From: Candidatus Obscuribacterales bacterium
GTDB lineage: Bacteria; Cyanobacteriota; Vampirovibrionia; Obscuribacterales; Obscuribacteraceae
Assembly (NCBI GenBank): GCA_020634035.1
Contig: JACKCM010000007.1
Coordinates: 434,001 to 498,000 of the forward strand
Direction: 5' to 3'
DNA: 64,000 bases
The translations under genes and the position numbers were made by a program. Shown piece by piece: positions 52,670 to 62,041 of the stretch. Position 1 is the stretch's first letter; every line of letters begins with the position of its first letter. A model generated the notes under the pieces. That model saw nothing but the letters and a program-made list of their open reading frames with translations. It made no database searches and was not told where the DNA came from.

Positions 52670-54465
52670 GCTCCTCGGTTACCGACAACGAGAGAACCGA
52701 GCGGCTTCTGGTCAAGTCATTTGTACTTGCATCGGTGGTCACGGTTTTGATGCTTTTATTAGTGGCAAGACTTTTCTGGCTGCAAGTCTTGCAGAATAAA
52801 TACTATCAAGGAGCTGCTGAAGAGAACTCCACCAGGGTGACTTTTCTACGGGCGCCGCGGGGCAGTATCTATGATCGGCACGGCACTTTGCTTGCCACCA
52901 ACAAACAGTCAATTTCGATGATCGTCATCCCGAACCAGTTAGAGCATCTAGAAGAGACCTCTCGTCGACTTTCTAGAATTCTCAAACTGGAATATCCTGA
53001 AGTGCTTGATCGATTGATGAAAGCAAAAACTTCCCAGTCGGTAACACCGGTGGTGGTGGAGCGAGATCTGGATATGGAGATTGTCAGCCGGTTCTATGAA
53101 AGCAAAATATTTCTACCCGGAATCGACATTCTGCCTGATATCAGCAGAACTTATCCCTATGCCGATGTCACTGCCCATGTGCTTGGCTATTGTGGCGAGA
53201 TCACCAGCTCTCAGCTCAAGCGGACCGAGTCTCGCAAAATGGGTGATGTCATCGGCCAGGCTGGTATCGAAAATCTCTATGACGATCAGCTCAGGGGTGT
53301 CGATGGAGAACAGCGTATAAGAGTCAACGCATCGGGTCAGGCGTTTTCGAAGGATACAGCTCACCCGGTGGTGACGAAGAAAGCGAAGGCGGGTATGCCT
53401 GTTGTGCTCTCTCTTGATCTTGATCTACAGCGAGCAGCCTACAACGCCCTCGGGGAAAAATCCGGAGCGGTGACCGCCATGGACCCGCAGTCGGGTGAAG
53501 TGCTTTGTATGGTCTCGCGGCCCAGTTATGATCCCAATATTTTTACCCGGCGTCTTACTAAAGAGGACAGAAAGGTTTTAATGGACCCCAGGCATCCTCT
53601 GCATAACCGTGCCCTGGCAGGCTTTCCTCCTGGATCAATATGGAAGCCTATTACTCTTCTGGCTGCCCTGGAGAATAAGGTGGTCAATCTTGATACCAAG
53701 CTGGTTGTTTCGGGTGGTATTTCTCTTGGTGGCTATACATTCCATGACTGGACCGGTAAGGGCGGTGTCTATGATCTGGTTAAGTGTCTTGCCTGGTCCA
53801 GGGATACCGCTTTCTATCAGATGGCCATGGGGCTCACCCCTGAGATGATTAAAGAATGGGGCGAAAATTTTGGTGCCGGGCGTAAGACCGGTGTTGAATT
53901 GCCTAACGAAAAAAGTGGTCTGGTACCGGATGCAGAGTGGAAAATGAACCGCCTGCGTGAGACCTGGTACAAAGGCAACACCCTTCATATGTCTATCGGT
54001 CAGACCTATCTACAGGTGACACCTTTGCAGGCCGCTAGAATGTACTCTGGTATCGGAATGCGTGGTCGGGTACCGGCTTCGCACCTGGTGATTAAAATAG
54101 GCGAGCGCCAGATTCCGGCGCCGAAACCTGAGGTCTATCGTCCTACTGAAGCCTATATGAAATGCGTGACCGATGGACTTTATGCGGTAGTTCACGGTGG
54201 CACCGGTGGTAGAGCCAGGTTAGAGTCGGTGGCTGTCTCTGGAAAGACCGGCTCCGCCGAGGCCGGCGTGAAAGGCAGCAAGACCCATGCCTGGTTCGCT
54301 TGTTATGCTCCTTCGGACAAACCAGAGATTGCAGTGGCTGCTTTCGTGGAACATGGAGGTCACGGTGGATCTGGTGCCGCACCACTCTGCAAAGCTGTTC
54401 TCGAGCAGTACTTCGGTTTGAAAAACAATGCCGTGGTTGCCACCAAACCCAAGGGCGGGCACTGA
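52666..54465 (+). CDS. mrdA: Penicillin-binding protein 2 (elongation transpeptidase)
   Basis: Protein of 599 aa, class B PBP. A single N-terminal anchor helix (about 18-40), then RAPRGSIYDRHGTLLATN, the pedestal (about 50-230), and the transpeptidase with the active-site Ser324 in PPGSIWK (SxxK), WSRDTAF (SxD variant seen in PBP2) and KTGSAEA (527-529). It cross-links lateral-wall peptidoglycan with RodA. The ATG overlaps mreD. It is the last mre gene; rodA is not in the window. Confidence 0.96.
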   Translation: MSSSVTDNERTERLLVKSFVLASVVTVLMLLLVARLFWLQVLQNKYYQGAAEENSTRVTFLRAPRGSIYDRHGTLLATNKQSISMIVIPNQLEHLEETSRRLSRILKLEYPEVLDRLMKAKTSQSVTPVVVERDLDMEIVSRFYESKIFLPGIDILPDISRTYPYADVTAHVLGYCGEITSSQLKRTESRKMGDVIGQAGIENLYDDQLRGVDGEQRIRVNASGQAFSKDTAHPVVTKKAKAGMPVVLSLDLDLQRAAYNALGEKSGAVTAMDPQSGEVLCMVSRPSYDPNIFTRRLTKEDRKVLMDPRHPLHNRALAGFPPGSIWKPITLLAALENKVVNLDTKLVVSGGISLGGYTFHDWTGKGGVYDLVKCLAWSRDTAFYQMAMGLTPEMIKEWGENFGAGRKTGVELPNEKSGLVPDAEWKMNRLRETWYKGNTLHMSIGQTYLQVTPLQAARMYSGIGMRGRVPASHLVIKIGERQIPAPKPEVYRPTEAYMKCVTDGLYAVVHGGTGGRARLESVAVSGKTGSAEAGVKGSKTHAWFACYAPSDKPEIAVAAFVEHGGHGGSGAAPLCKAVLEQYFGLKNNAVVATKPKGGH

Positions 54466-54716
54466 GAAGGACAGGACTTTTCTTAGAATTGGCTTATCCT
54501 TGTTTCTGTCGAAACCAGGACGTTCTGGTACTATCGGTAATACAATACGCTGCTTGAATATATGTATCTTATTTGCAGTGGTGGCTTTATATACTGTAAA
54601 TGCCAACCTCGCTCACCAAATACGGCACCAAGGCTTAACTGGACAGGTACTGGTTCTTTCTAGGATAATTTCGCTTGGCAGAGTATAAATTTTTGAGTTT
54701 AGAATTGGAGAGAGTC

Positions 54717-55445
54717 ATGAGTACCCCACAACCGATTGAAGAGCAGGATAGAGCTTCACTGGATGGTCTGGATGGGGTCTTTTCCACCGAGACCGACGAA
54801 CAAGAAGAGATTCAGGATAAACAAGAACCTGGCACCGCCCTCTCTCCGCCTGAAGCCGATGAAGAGAGCGAGGACGAAAGCGATGCTTCCTCTTTCGTGG
54901 GAGCGACGGACAAGGTCTCCCGCTCTGATTTAATCAGTCTGCTCGAAGGTTTCGTCGGCATTTTGAAGAGAGACGGTGATATCAACGGCGGAGCCGCGCT
55001 CAATGTTTTGAGAGGTTCCCAGGCTGAAGAGCTGAAATTTACCGATGTCGATATCGAAGATAAAACCGCTGAGCTCGAAGATATGCGTCGCCTGGTTATA
55101 GAAGCCCAGGAAACCATCATCAAGCTTTTGACCGACCGGGTCGAGGACAGAGCCAGAATTGCCGGCCTCGAGACCGAACTCAAGCTTTTACCTGACTTGC
55201 AAGAACAGGCAGATCGAGCTATGGCTGTCGCTTTCAAGACCGAAGAATTTAGATCTGAGCTTCACAAGGTCAAGTATGAGCTGGAGAGGAACCGTATCGC
55301 TTCGGTGCGCAAAGATATGTACAAAGGACCCCGGGGCATGATGACCAGGGTCAGGCACTGGTTCATCAAGGCTCAGGGTCTTTCGATACGCAATTTTGAA
55401 GACGCGGTGCGCAGCGATAGCAAAGTCGATTCGGTCAAGAAATAG
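54717..55445 (+). CDS. Coiled-coil protein with acidic N-terminus
   Basis: Protein of 242 aa from the ATG at 54717 (GGAGAGAG 3 bases upstream; an in-frame start at 54675 is less likely). Residues 1-70 are acidic and disordered (EEQDRAS, EADEESEDESD). Residues about 75-225 are helical with heptad-like Leu/Ile spacing (EELKFTDVDIEDKTAELEDMRRLVIEAQETIIKLL...), and the tail is basic. No known family. Similar proteins sit near cell-envelope operons; a structural role is a guess. Confidence 0.7.
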   Translation: MSTPQPIEEQDRASLDGLDGVFSTETDEQEEIQDKQEPGTALSPPEADEESEDESDASSFVGATDKVSRSDLISLLEGFVGILKRDGDINGGAALNVLRGSQAEELKFTDVDIEDKTAELEDMRRLVIEAQETIIKLLTDRVEDRARIAGLETELKLLPDLQEQADRAMAVAFKTEEFRSELHKVKYELERNRIASVRKDMYKGPRGMMTRVRHWFIKAQGLSIRNFEDAVRSDSKVDSVKK

Positions 55446-55503
55446 CAGAAAATATCAAAACCTCCGGGCTCTACCCGGTTAGACTGTCCCTGAGGTAGAG
55501 TTG

Positions 55504-56379
55504 ATGGTTGAGTATTTGAGACGGCTGAAGGCGGCTATCGATTATATCGAATCGAATCTGGACGCCGACGACCTGACTGTCTCGAACGTGGCCAGTCAGG
55601 TGGGCTATTCGGCCTTCCACTTTCATCGGGTTTTCTCGGGAGCCACCGGGGAGTCGGTGACTGAATACATTCGCAAACGGCGATTAGCAGAGGCCGGTGC
55701 CAAATTAGTTGGTGCCGGTGAGCTATCCATCGGTCAGATAGCGACGGAGGCCGGTTTCGAGAGTCAGGAAGCCTTTACCAGGGCTTTCAAAAAAATGTAC
55801 TCTGTTACACCCCGGGCTTATCGAAAAGGGGAGAGGGCTGTGCCGATTGCCATCGCTCAAACATTTTCTATCGAATTTCTGGAGCATCTAAAAGGAGGTA
55901 TCACAATGGAGCCTGAATTCTGTGAACGAGAGAAAGAGCTAGCTGTGGGCGTGGGCGGAAGTTTCAAAATAGGAGATTTTCGAGAGATCTCAAAGCTCTG
56001 GAAAGAATTCGATAAGCGATCTTCCGAGATTGAATCTGCCGGAAGCGGTTATTCTCTCGGGGTTTGTATGGACTCTCATCCGGATATCGAAGTCGGCGAA
56101 GGAGATCAGTTCGTATATCTTGCCTGTCTGCCGGTCAAATCGCTGGAGAAGGTTCCTGCTGGCATGCACGGTGTGGAGCTTCCTGCAGGGAAGTACGCTG
56201 TTTTTACCCACAAGGGTTCGATCGCGACTATCACCCAGACCGTTCACTATATATGGGGCACCTGGGTTCCCAAACATTCGGATATCTTGAAGAAAGGGCC
56301 TGATTTCGAGCTCTATGACAGCCGATTCGATCCCCATTCTCTTGAAGGCGAAGTGGATATATATATACCGCTAGCATGA
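55504..56379 (+). CDS. AraC-family regulator with GyrI-like effector domain
   Basis: Protein of 291 aa from the ATG at 55504 (GAGGTAGAG upstream). An N-terminal AraC helix-turn-helix pair (about 5-105; NVASQVGYSAFHFHRVFSGATGESVTEYIRKRRL and IATEAGFESQEAFTRAFKKMYSVTPRAYRK) is joined to a C-terminal SOUL/GyrI-like domain (about 135-290; KEFDKRSSEIESAGSG, YAVFTHKGSI, ELYDSRFDPHSLEGEVDIYIPLA). Members sense small hydrophobic ligands or drugs, as Rob and BmrR do. It stands alone here; its target is unknown. Confidence 0.92.
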   Translation: MVEYLRRLKAAIDYIESNLDADDLTVSNVASQVGYSAFHFHRVFSGATGESVTEYIRKRRLAEAGAKLVGAGELSIGQIATEAGFESQEAFTRAFKKMYSVTPRAYRKGERAVPIAIAQTFSIEFLEHLKGGITMEPEFCEREKELAVGVGGSFKIGDFREISKLWKEFDKRSSEIESAGSGYSLGVCMDSHPDIEVGEGDQFVYLACLPVKSLEKVPAGMHGVELPAGKYAVFTHKGSIATITQTVHYIWGTWVPKHSDILKKGPDFELYDSRFDPHSLEGEVDIYIPLA

Positions 56380-56496
56380 GCATATTTCGAACCTGAGCTG
56401 TTTATTATCGAGTGGTGCCGAATTTGATGCCTGTATCGGTTTCAAAACGCTAATATAGTGGAGTTTGGGCGGTGTTGTGCATTGATTCGAGCATTG

Positions 56497-58419
56497 ATGA
56501 GAATTAGAGAATTCGATAAGAGCTATCGCGTCATTTGTCTGGTGGCGATCCTGGGCTTGATAGGCTTCTTTTATCCTGCAGGAGCGCAGGAACCTCCTGC
56601 TCCGGTCAAATCAGCGCCGGTATCAGAAGCACAATCTGAAGCCGAAGCCGAGAATGAATCTGATCCGGAGCCAGAGCCTCTTTCTACCCCTGCTCCTGCC
56701 ACGACGCCGGAAGCTGCTCCTGTTTCTGTTCCTGTTCCTGGTCCTGCGCCAGCTCCTTCTCCTGCGGTTCAGCAAGGACCACCGGTTCCTAAATTCGAAG
56801 TACTTGAGAAAGTCTATAAAGAACCGGTCGAGCGAACCCCGCATTTGAAAAAAACCGCCGGTGGTGTCCCCTTACTTATAGATGGCAAAGAGATATTTCG
56901 TATCAGAGCTTCTCTTGGTGCCTACACTGCCAAGGTCCGGGTCTCGAGCATTGAGCAACGTCTCAAAGAACTCATAGATGATCCGGATTGTGCCGCCCTG
57001 ATTCAACAGATCAAAACAGAAGAGAGTGGCTATAGTACCAATATCGTAGCCGGTAGCCATACGCTGTTTACCGTAACCGAGCCGGATGCGGTAGCAGAAG
57101 GTTATTCGAGCCGTCAGGAGCTTGCCAAAGACTATGCTTATCTATTGAGAAAAGCCCTGGCTCAGGAGCTGAGAATTAATACCGTCGAGACAAATCTAGC
57201 CGCTATCGGTCTTGCTATTTTGACGACGGTAGCACTCTTCTTCTTGATTCGATCGGTCAACTGGCTCTTCCGCCAGGTCTACGTTCTATTGCATCGATGG
57301 AAGGGCACTGTTATAGGTCCTCTTAAGATCCAGCAAGCGGAGCTGGTTTCTGCTGCCACCATAACCGATTTGATCTCGGGCTTCATCCGGGCGACCAGGG
57401 TTATTGTTTTCATATCGATCATCTCAATCTATCTATCCTTCGTACTCTCCTACTTCCCTGCCACCAAACCGATAGCCCAGGAAGGCATTCATCTTTTGTT
57501 GAGACCAATTGCCGGAGTGGTCTGGCCGGCGATAATCTCTTACATTCCGAATTTCCTATTCATCATATTCATCCTGATCTCGACCTACTATGTAATCGCG
57601 TTCACCCATTTTATCTTTCGAGAGATTGAGCGCGAGACCATCACCATGCCCGGTTTCGATCCGGACTGGTCGATGCCCACCTACAAGATAGCCCGGTTTT
57701 TGATAATCGCCTTTGCGATGATCTTGCTCTTCCCTTATCTGCCTGGTGCCGGCAGTCCTGCCTTCCAGCAGGTTTCTATCTTTCTCGGAGTTCTCTTCTC
57801 TCTGGCATCGACCGGAGCGCTCTCTCATATCATCTCCGGGATATTTTTGACCTATACCGGTGCTCTGAGAATAGGAGATCGGGTCAAGATTGCAGACACC
57901 GTCGGTGATGTGATGGAGAAAACGCTTCTTGCCACCAGAATCAAGACTATAAAAAATGAGATCATCACCATTCCGAACGGTCTGGTGCTGGGCAACCACA
58001 TCGTCAATTACAGCGCATCGGCCAAAAAAGGCGGACTGATTCTGCATACATCGGTGACTATCGGCTACGATGTTCCCTGGCAGGATGTGCATGAAGCTTT
58101 ATTAGAATCTGCCAGGGAGACCGAGCATATTCTCGAAGACCCTGCTCCCTTTGTGTGGCAGACCGAGCTTGGTGACTATTCTGTGAAATACGAGATCAAC
58201 GCTTATACTGAACATCCGCATTTGATGGCGCGCATCTATGCGGAGATGCATCTCAAAATTCAAGATCGCTTTCACAAAAAAGGAATAGAGATTCTCTCTC
58301 CTGCCTATTCTGCAATACGGGACGGCAATAAGATTACCATTCCTGCAAACGAGTTACCGGGCAACTACCAGGCACCATCTTTTAACGTCAACTTGATAGA
58401 GAGAGGAGGAAAGCTCTGA
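56497..58419 (+). CDS. Mechanosensitive channel, MscS family (large, with periplasmic region)
   Basis: About 640 aa from the ATG at 56497, chosen for the signal sequence that follows it; a GTG at 56458 is possible. Signal (about 10-32), a Pro/Ala/Glu-rich low-complexity linker (about 33-110), an extracytoplasmic domain (about 125-240) with FRIRASLGAYTAKVRVSSIEQRLKELIDDPD, then about five helices. The MscS domain follows, with a pore helix LASTGALSHIISGIFL and the beta domain IGDRVKIADTVGDVMEKTLLATRIKTI. It opens on membrane tension to release solutes. It is followed 2 bp later by a paralogue. Confidence 0.9.
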   Translation: MRIREFDKSYRVICLVAILGLIGFFYPAGAQEPPAPVKSAPVSEAQSEAEAENESDPEPEPLSTPAPATTPEAAPVSVPVPGPAPAPSPAVQQGPPVPKFEVLEKVYKEPVERTPHLKKTAGGVPLLIDGKEIFRIRASLGAYTAKVRVSSIEQRLKELIDDPDCAALIQQIKTEESGYSTNIVAGSHTLFTVTEPDAVAEGYSSRQELAKDYAYLLRKALAQELRINTVETNLAAIGLAILTTVALFFLIRSVNWLFRQVYVLLHRWKGTVIGPLKIQQAELVSAATITDLISGFIRATRVIVFISIISIYLSFVLSYFPATKPIAQEGIHLLLRPIAGVVWPAIISYIPNFLFIIFILISTYYVIAFTHFIFREIERETITMPGFDPDWSMPTYKIARFLIIAFAMILLFPYLPGAGSPAFQQVSIFLGVLFSLASTGALSHIISGIFLTYTGALRIGDRVKIADTVGDVMEKTLLATRIKTIKNEIITIPNGLVLGNHIVNYSASAKKGGLILHTSVTIGYDVPWQDVHEALLESARETEHILEDPAPFVWQTELGDYSVKYEINAYTEHPHLMARIYAEMHLKIQDRFHKKGIEILSPAYSAIRDGNKITIPANELPGNYQAPSFNVNLIERGGKL

Positions 58420-58421
58420 AA

Positions 58422-59723
58422 ATGCTCGATCTCAAAAAGGTCAGAGTCTATATTCTGGCGTTGGCCTTCTCACTCTTCTTTCTGGGCAGCGTTTTTATAG
58501 CGCCTGCTCTGGCGAAGAAAAGTGCTGAACAGCCTGCCGATGTGGTCATATTGAACCAGACCCTTTTCACTATTCGAGAGAGTCTTGGACCATATAGTCC
58601 TAAATCCCGGGCTGAGCATGTCCAGACTAGAATTATCAAAGTTCTGGAGCAGCCTGATTTCGACCCCACCAATTTCAAAGTGAGCATAGCCGGAGACAAT
58701 GTCAATGTCATGGCCGGCTCTACCGTACTGACCACGATAACCCGGTCCGATGCTGAGGCTGCCGATACCGAGCAGATGGAACTCGGGCACCAGTATCTGG
58801 CCAGAATACGTGCCTTTGTCGAAGCTAACAAAGCCAAAAGAAATTTTGCCGAACTTTTAGAACAAGTGCGCTGGCAGAATTTTTCTTCTAATCTTTTGCA
58901 TATGCTCACCACCCCGGTGGCGCTGAAAGCCTTGACGGCGCTTCTTGGCTTTCTGGTGGTGATGCTGGTCGCCTATTCCATTAGAAATTCTTTCATCAAA
59001 TATTTCCCCGATAACTCGCATAAATACACATTCTCTAAGTTTGTCGAGTTCTCGGCCTATTTCATTTGTCTGATTTTTATCACTGTTGTTTTCCGCGACG
59101 TGCTCGGCAATCTCGCTGTCATTCTTGGTGCTATCTCTGCCGGTGTCGCTTTTGCCCTCAAAGAGGTTTTCATCTCTCTGGCGGGTTGGTTCGCTGTCGC
59201 TTTTGGCGACCTCTTCAAGGTGGGCGATCGAGTTCAGCTAGGTGGTATCAAAGGTGATGTGATAGATATCACCTTCATGCGCACCACTTTGATGGAGTTG
59301 GGAGAGTGGGTGAACGGTGACCTTTATACCGGTCGCATCGTGAGAATCTCTAACAGCACTGTTTTTACAGATCCGCTCTTCAATTATTCTCGGGATCTGC
59401 CTTTTCTATGGGACGAGATCGTGATCTCCGTCAAACTTGGTAGTGACTTCGTTCAAGTTCGCAAGTTGTTGGAAGAGGTCGCCGATGAGATTGTCGGAGA
59501 TTATGTAAAGCACGCCAAGGTCCACTGGCAATCGGTTAAAAACAAATATCTGGTGGAAGACGAAAAGCTGGATCCTATAATTAGCCTGTTTGTCACCTCC
59601 GGCGCTATGGAGTACACAATACGCTATCCTGTTGATTTTAAAGAACGCCAGATAACCAAAGATCGGCTTTTTGAAGCGATTCTCGAACGCTTCAAAGAGG
59701 CTCCGGATCTGGTGCTGATCTGA
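58422..59723 (+). CDS. Mechanosensitive channel, MscS family (second, shorter paralogue)
   Basis: Protein of 433 aa with a signal peptide (about 1-30). Its extracytoplasmic part, TIRESLGPYSPKSRAEHVQTRIIKVLEQPDFD, is plainly homologous to that of the upstream channel. Three or four helices follow, then the MscS pore and beta domain with AGVAFALKEVFISLAGWFAVAF, FKVGDRVQLGGIKGDVIDITFMRTTL and a C-terminal alpha/beta tail. The tandem pair suggests a hetero-oligomer or sub-specialised channels. GAGGAGGAAAGCTC is a good Shine-Dalgarno. Confidence 0.92.
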   Translation: MLDLKKVRVYILALAFSLFFLGSVFIAPALAKKSAEQPADVVILNQTLFTIRESLGPYSPKSRAEHVQTRIIKVLEQPDFDPTNFKVSIAGDNVNVMAGSTVLTTITRSDAEAADTEQMELGHQYLARIRAFVEANKAKRNFAELLEQVRWQNFSSNLLHMLTTPVALKALTALLGFLVVMLVAYSIRNSFIKYFPDNSHKYTFSKFVEFSAYFICLIFITVVFRDVLGNLAVILGAISAGVAFALKEVFISLAGWFAVAFGDLFKVGDRVQLGGIKGDVIDITFMRTTLMELGEWVNGDLYTGRIVRISNSTVFTDPLFNYSRDLPFLWDEIVISVKLGSDFVQVRKLLEEVADEIVGDYVKHAKVHWQSVKNKYLVEDEKLDPIISLFVTSGAMEYTIRYPVDFKERQITKDRLFEAILERFKEAPDLVLI

Positions 59724-59731
59724 GAGTGATT

Positions 59732-60181
59732 TTATTTCTGCGGATGCTGATTGTTTGCTGGCAGACAGGATCCTGTCTGATTTGAGAAAAATTGATCGCG
59801 CACCTCTATAACTTTCGATGTGGTCAGAGGTTTGCTCATATATAGAGAAAGAGAGGCGAAGCGTTCCGCCTGATCTTTATCGAGCAGGTCCTCGCAGGTT
59901 GAGAGCATAACAATAACTGTTTCTGTGTATTCTCCTGCCGTGATTCTGTCGAAGCCTTCAATGAAGTCGAATCCGTCTAGACCCGGCATGTTTTGATCTA
60001 CGAATATCAGATCCGGCAGGTTCTCTCCTGTTTGAATAGACTGATAGATCGACTCCAGCGCAGCTTTTGCGCTGATATGGGCTTCGATCCGCAATGAGGA
60101 ATCTGTTCTGGAGAGAACTATTGAGTGGAGAAAGTTATCCGCTTTGCTGTCATCGATAAGCATTATATATTCGATATTCAT
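59732..60181 (-). CDS. Single-domain response regulator (Rcp1-like)
   Basis: Protein of 149 aa made of one receiver domain. The acidic pocket Asp10-Asp11 (LIDDS), the phosphoacceptor Asp62 in FVDQNMPG and the Lys of SKPLT are all present. No DNA-binding or output domain follows, so it acts by protein contact, as Rcp1 does for Cph1. It starts 5 bp after its presumed partner kinase. Confidence 0.93.
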   Translation of the reverse strand: MNIEYIMLIDDSKADNFLHSIVLSRTDSSLRIEAHISAKAALESIYQSIQTGENLPDLIFVDQNMPGLDGFDFIEGFDRITAGEYTETVIVMLSTCEDLLDKDQAERFASLSLYMSKPLTTSKVIEVRDQFFSNQTGSCLPANNQHPQK

Positions 60182-60186
60182 TGCTG

Positions 60187-61275
60187 CTATAACTCTATTT
60201 TTTCCTGAAGAGTGAAGTGGAAAGCGCTGCCGTCACTTCCGTTCGACTCTACCCAGAGCCTGCCGCCGTGCATCTCGACTATTTTTCGACAAAGTGATAG
60301 ACCGACTCCGTTTCCTTGATTTGACTCCCTGCCATGCAAGGTTTGAAAGAGTTTGAAGATCCTTGCATTGTTTTCGGCGGTTACCCCGATGCCGTTATCC
60401 TCTATGGTGACACACCAGCCGGCCATGCTGCCGTCTTTTCTTCTGGCTGATCTTCTGGCGAAGACTCTTATTGTAAGCGGTCTTTCCACATCGCGAAATT
60501 TGATCGCGTTGGCGACAAGGTTCTTGAACAGTAGCTTCAGTCTCTGCCGGCATCCGCGCACCTGGGGAAGTTCCTCGATCCGTATATTAGCCCCGGCTCT
60601 GTTCAGGGGCTCTTCGAGCTCCTCGACAACTTCTGTCATCACATCGGCCAGGCGGATGTTTTCTGCCTTCATCGGATCGCTTATCCGGGAGTAGAGCAAA
60701 ACATCTTTTATAAGCATGCGCATGCGGGTGCTGGAATGGCGGATGAATTTAAGGCTCTCCCGGGCGGTGTCGTCCAGGCTGTTTTCATACTCGCCGGTGA
60801 GCAGGTCGGCAAAACTAGAGATAACACAGAGCGGTTCTTGCAGATCGTGGGAGGCGGCGAAGCGAAACTCTTGTAGATCTCTATCCTGGCGCTGTCGCTC
60901 GCTTTCTGCATCAGCCTCTTCCTTCTTGTGAATAGCGATAATAATCGCCGTGGTCCAGATGGCAATCACCGAAATTGTTCTGTTGCAGTAGACCATCCAA
61001 CTGGTGGTGGCTTCAGTTTGAATTGCAAGAGCTAGAATGGTGAGCATGGATGAGAATGCCGCCAGCACCAGATTCCATTTACTCTCCTTTGTTTTCAGTA
61101 GAATAGGAGCGAGGGTGATATAGAGCACTCCTACGGCCACGCCCAGGGGGACGAACAGATCCAGGGCGAAGATAACCAGGGCGCCTAAAAATACCACCAT
61201 CACAAGACAATGATCTCGATTTGCCAGGATTGCCGAGGGGTTAATGCGTTCGATTAGATTCATGAGGGCGGACAT
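60187..61275 (-). CDS. Membrane sensor histidine kinase
   Basis: Protein of 362 aa from the ATG at 61275, preferred because GGAGGG lies 6 bases upstream; a frame from 61434 adds 53 unlikely residues. About four helices (about 25-120) form a sensor without obvious extracytoplasmic domain. HisKA holds His143 in AASHDLQEPLCV. HATPase_c has LVANAIKFRDVERP (N box), TIEDNGIGV (G1) and GVGLSLCRKIVEMHGGRLWVES (G2). Its output is probably the single-domain regulator in the same operon. Confidence 0.9.
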   Translation of the reverse strand: MSALMNLIERINPSAILANRDHCLVMVVFLGALVIFALDLFVPLGVAVGVLYITLAPILLKTKESKWNLVLAAFSSMLTILALAIQTEATTSWMVYCNRTISVIAIWTTAIIIAIHKKEEADAESERQRQDRDLQEFRFAASHDLQEPLCVISSFADLLTGEYENSLDDTARESLKFIRHSSTRMRMLIKDVLLYSRISDPMKAENIRLADVMTEVVEELEEPLNRAGANIRIEELPQVRGCRQRLKLLFKNLVANAIKFRDVERPLTIRVFARRSARRKDGSMAGWCVTIEDNGIGVTAENNARIFKLFQTLHGRESNQGNGVGLSLCRKIVEMHGGRLWVESNGSDGSAFHFTLQEKIEL

Positions 61276-61460
61276 CCCAAAGCCCTCCATTTGTCTGTGG
61301 AGTGGGGCGACCGGGTTCCGGTGATTCCAGCGAAATCGAAGATCGTTTACTGTTCTGACAAAGGAATTTGCGGGGTCTACCGGAACCGAATTCCGGTTGA
61401 AAGAGAGTGCTGATCTGCCAACTGCTTTATCCATTATAGCAGCGGATATAAAATCAGCCT

Positions 61461-61476
61461 TCCCTCAAGCGAGGGA
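61461..61476 (-). terminator. Hairpin directly after the small membrane protein gene
   Basis: TCCCTC-GCTT-GAGGGA on the minus strand: a perfect 6-bp stem one base after the stop codon, followed by AGGCTGATTTTATATC. Confidence 0.5.
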
Positions 61477-61833
61477 CTAGGCGGATGAATCTTCCTTCCT
61501 GGAAGGATGATCAGGGGCGCTTTCAGGCTTGCCTGAGCCGGAGCCTGCTACCATGGCGCCACCAAAAGTAATACCGGCAGCAATCGCTTCTTGAATGAGC
61601 AGTCTCCAGATATCGAGGGCATTGGCTTTCATAGTGCCCATCTCCATTTCGAGTTTGAATCCGAATATATTGGCGTTTTTCTCGATTTTTACTTCCGGTG
61701 GTGCCCATATTGGCGCATAGCCCATGGGCGTACTTTTGCCGTCTGAATTCTGGTAGACCCACGGGGGATAGATGCCTATACCGATCATGATCAAAAGCCC
61801 AAGAATCAAAATGATCGCTTTCACATTTTTCAA
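61477..61833 (-). CDS. Small membrane-anchored hypothetical protein (118 aa)
   Basis: Begins with TTG at 61833 after AGGAG eight bases upstream (no ATG fits). Residues 4-25 are a hydrophobic anchor (AIILILGLLIMIGIGIY), then a short soluble part (PPWVYQNSDGKS...KIEKNANIFGFKLEMEMGTMKANALDIWRL) and a second hydrophobic segment near 83-96. The tail is Ser/Lys-rich. Family not recognised. Confidence 0.65.
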   Translation of the reverse strand: MKNVKAIILILGLLIMIGIGIYPPWVYQNSDGKSTPMGYAPIWAPPEVKIEKNANIFGFKLEMEMGTMKANALDIWRLLIQEAIAAGITFGGAMVAGSGSGKPESAPDHPSRKEDSSA

Positions 61834-62041
61834 TGGACTTTCTCCTCGTATGGACGTCCCGTAGCCGGACTTTGTTTATAGCGTTTTAGACCAAAATCGA
61901 TGCTGACTGCTGTATCGAGAGTTCGCAATTACCTGGTATTCAGTGTATAGTCTAAATTATCAGAATCGACCTTAATCATAGCAAGAACCGGCAAGTTCCT
62001 CCCACGATATGATATTTTGATTCCCGGCGCCAGGATGTCAT

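Noticed and set aside
54428..54688. 86-aa frame between the PBP2 and coiled-coil genes
   Set aside because: Overlaps the mrdA 3' end and has no Shine-Dalgarno; a short hydrophobic segment alone is not enough.
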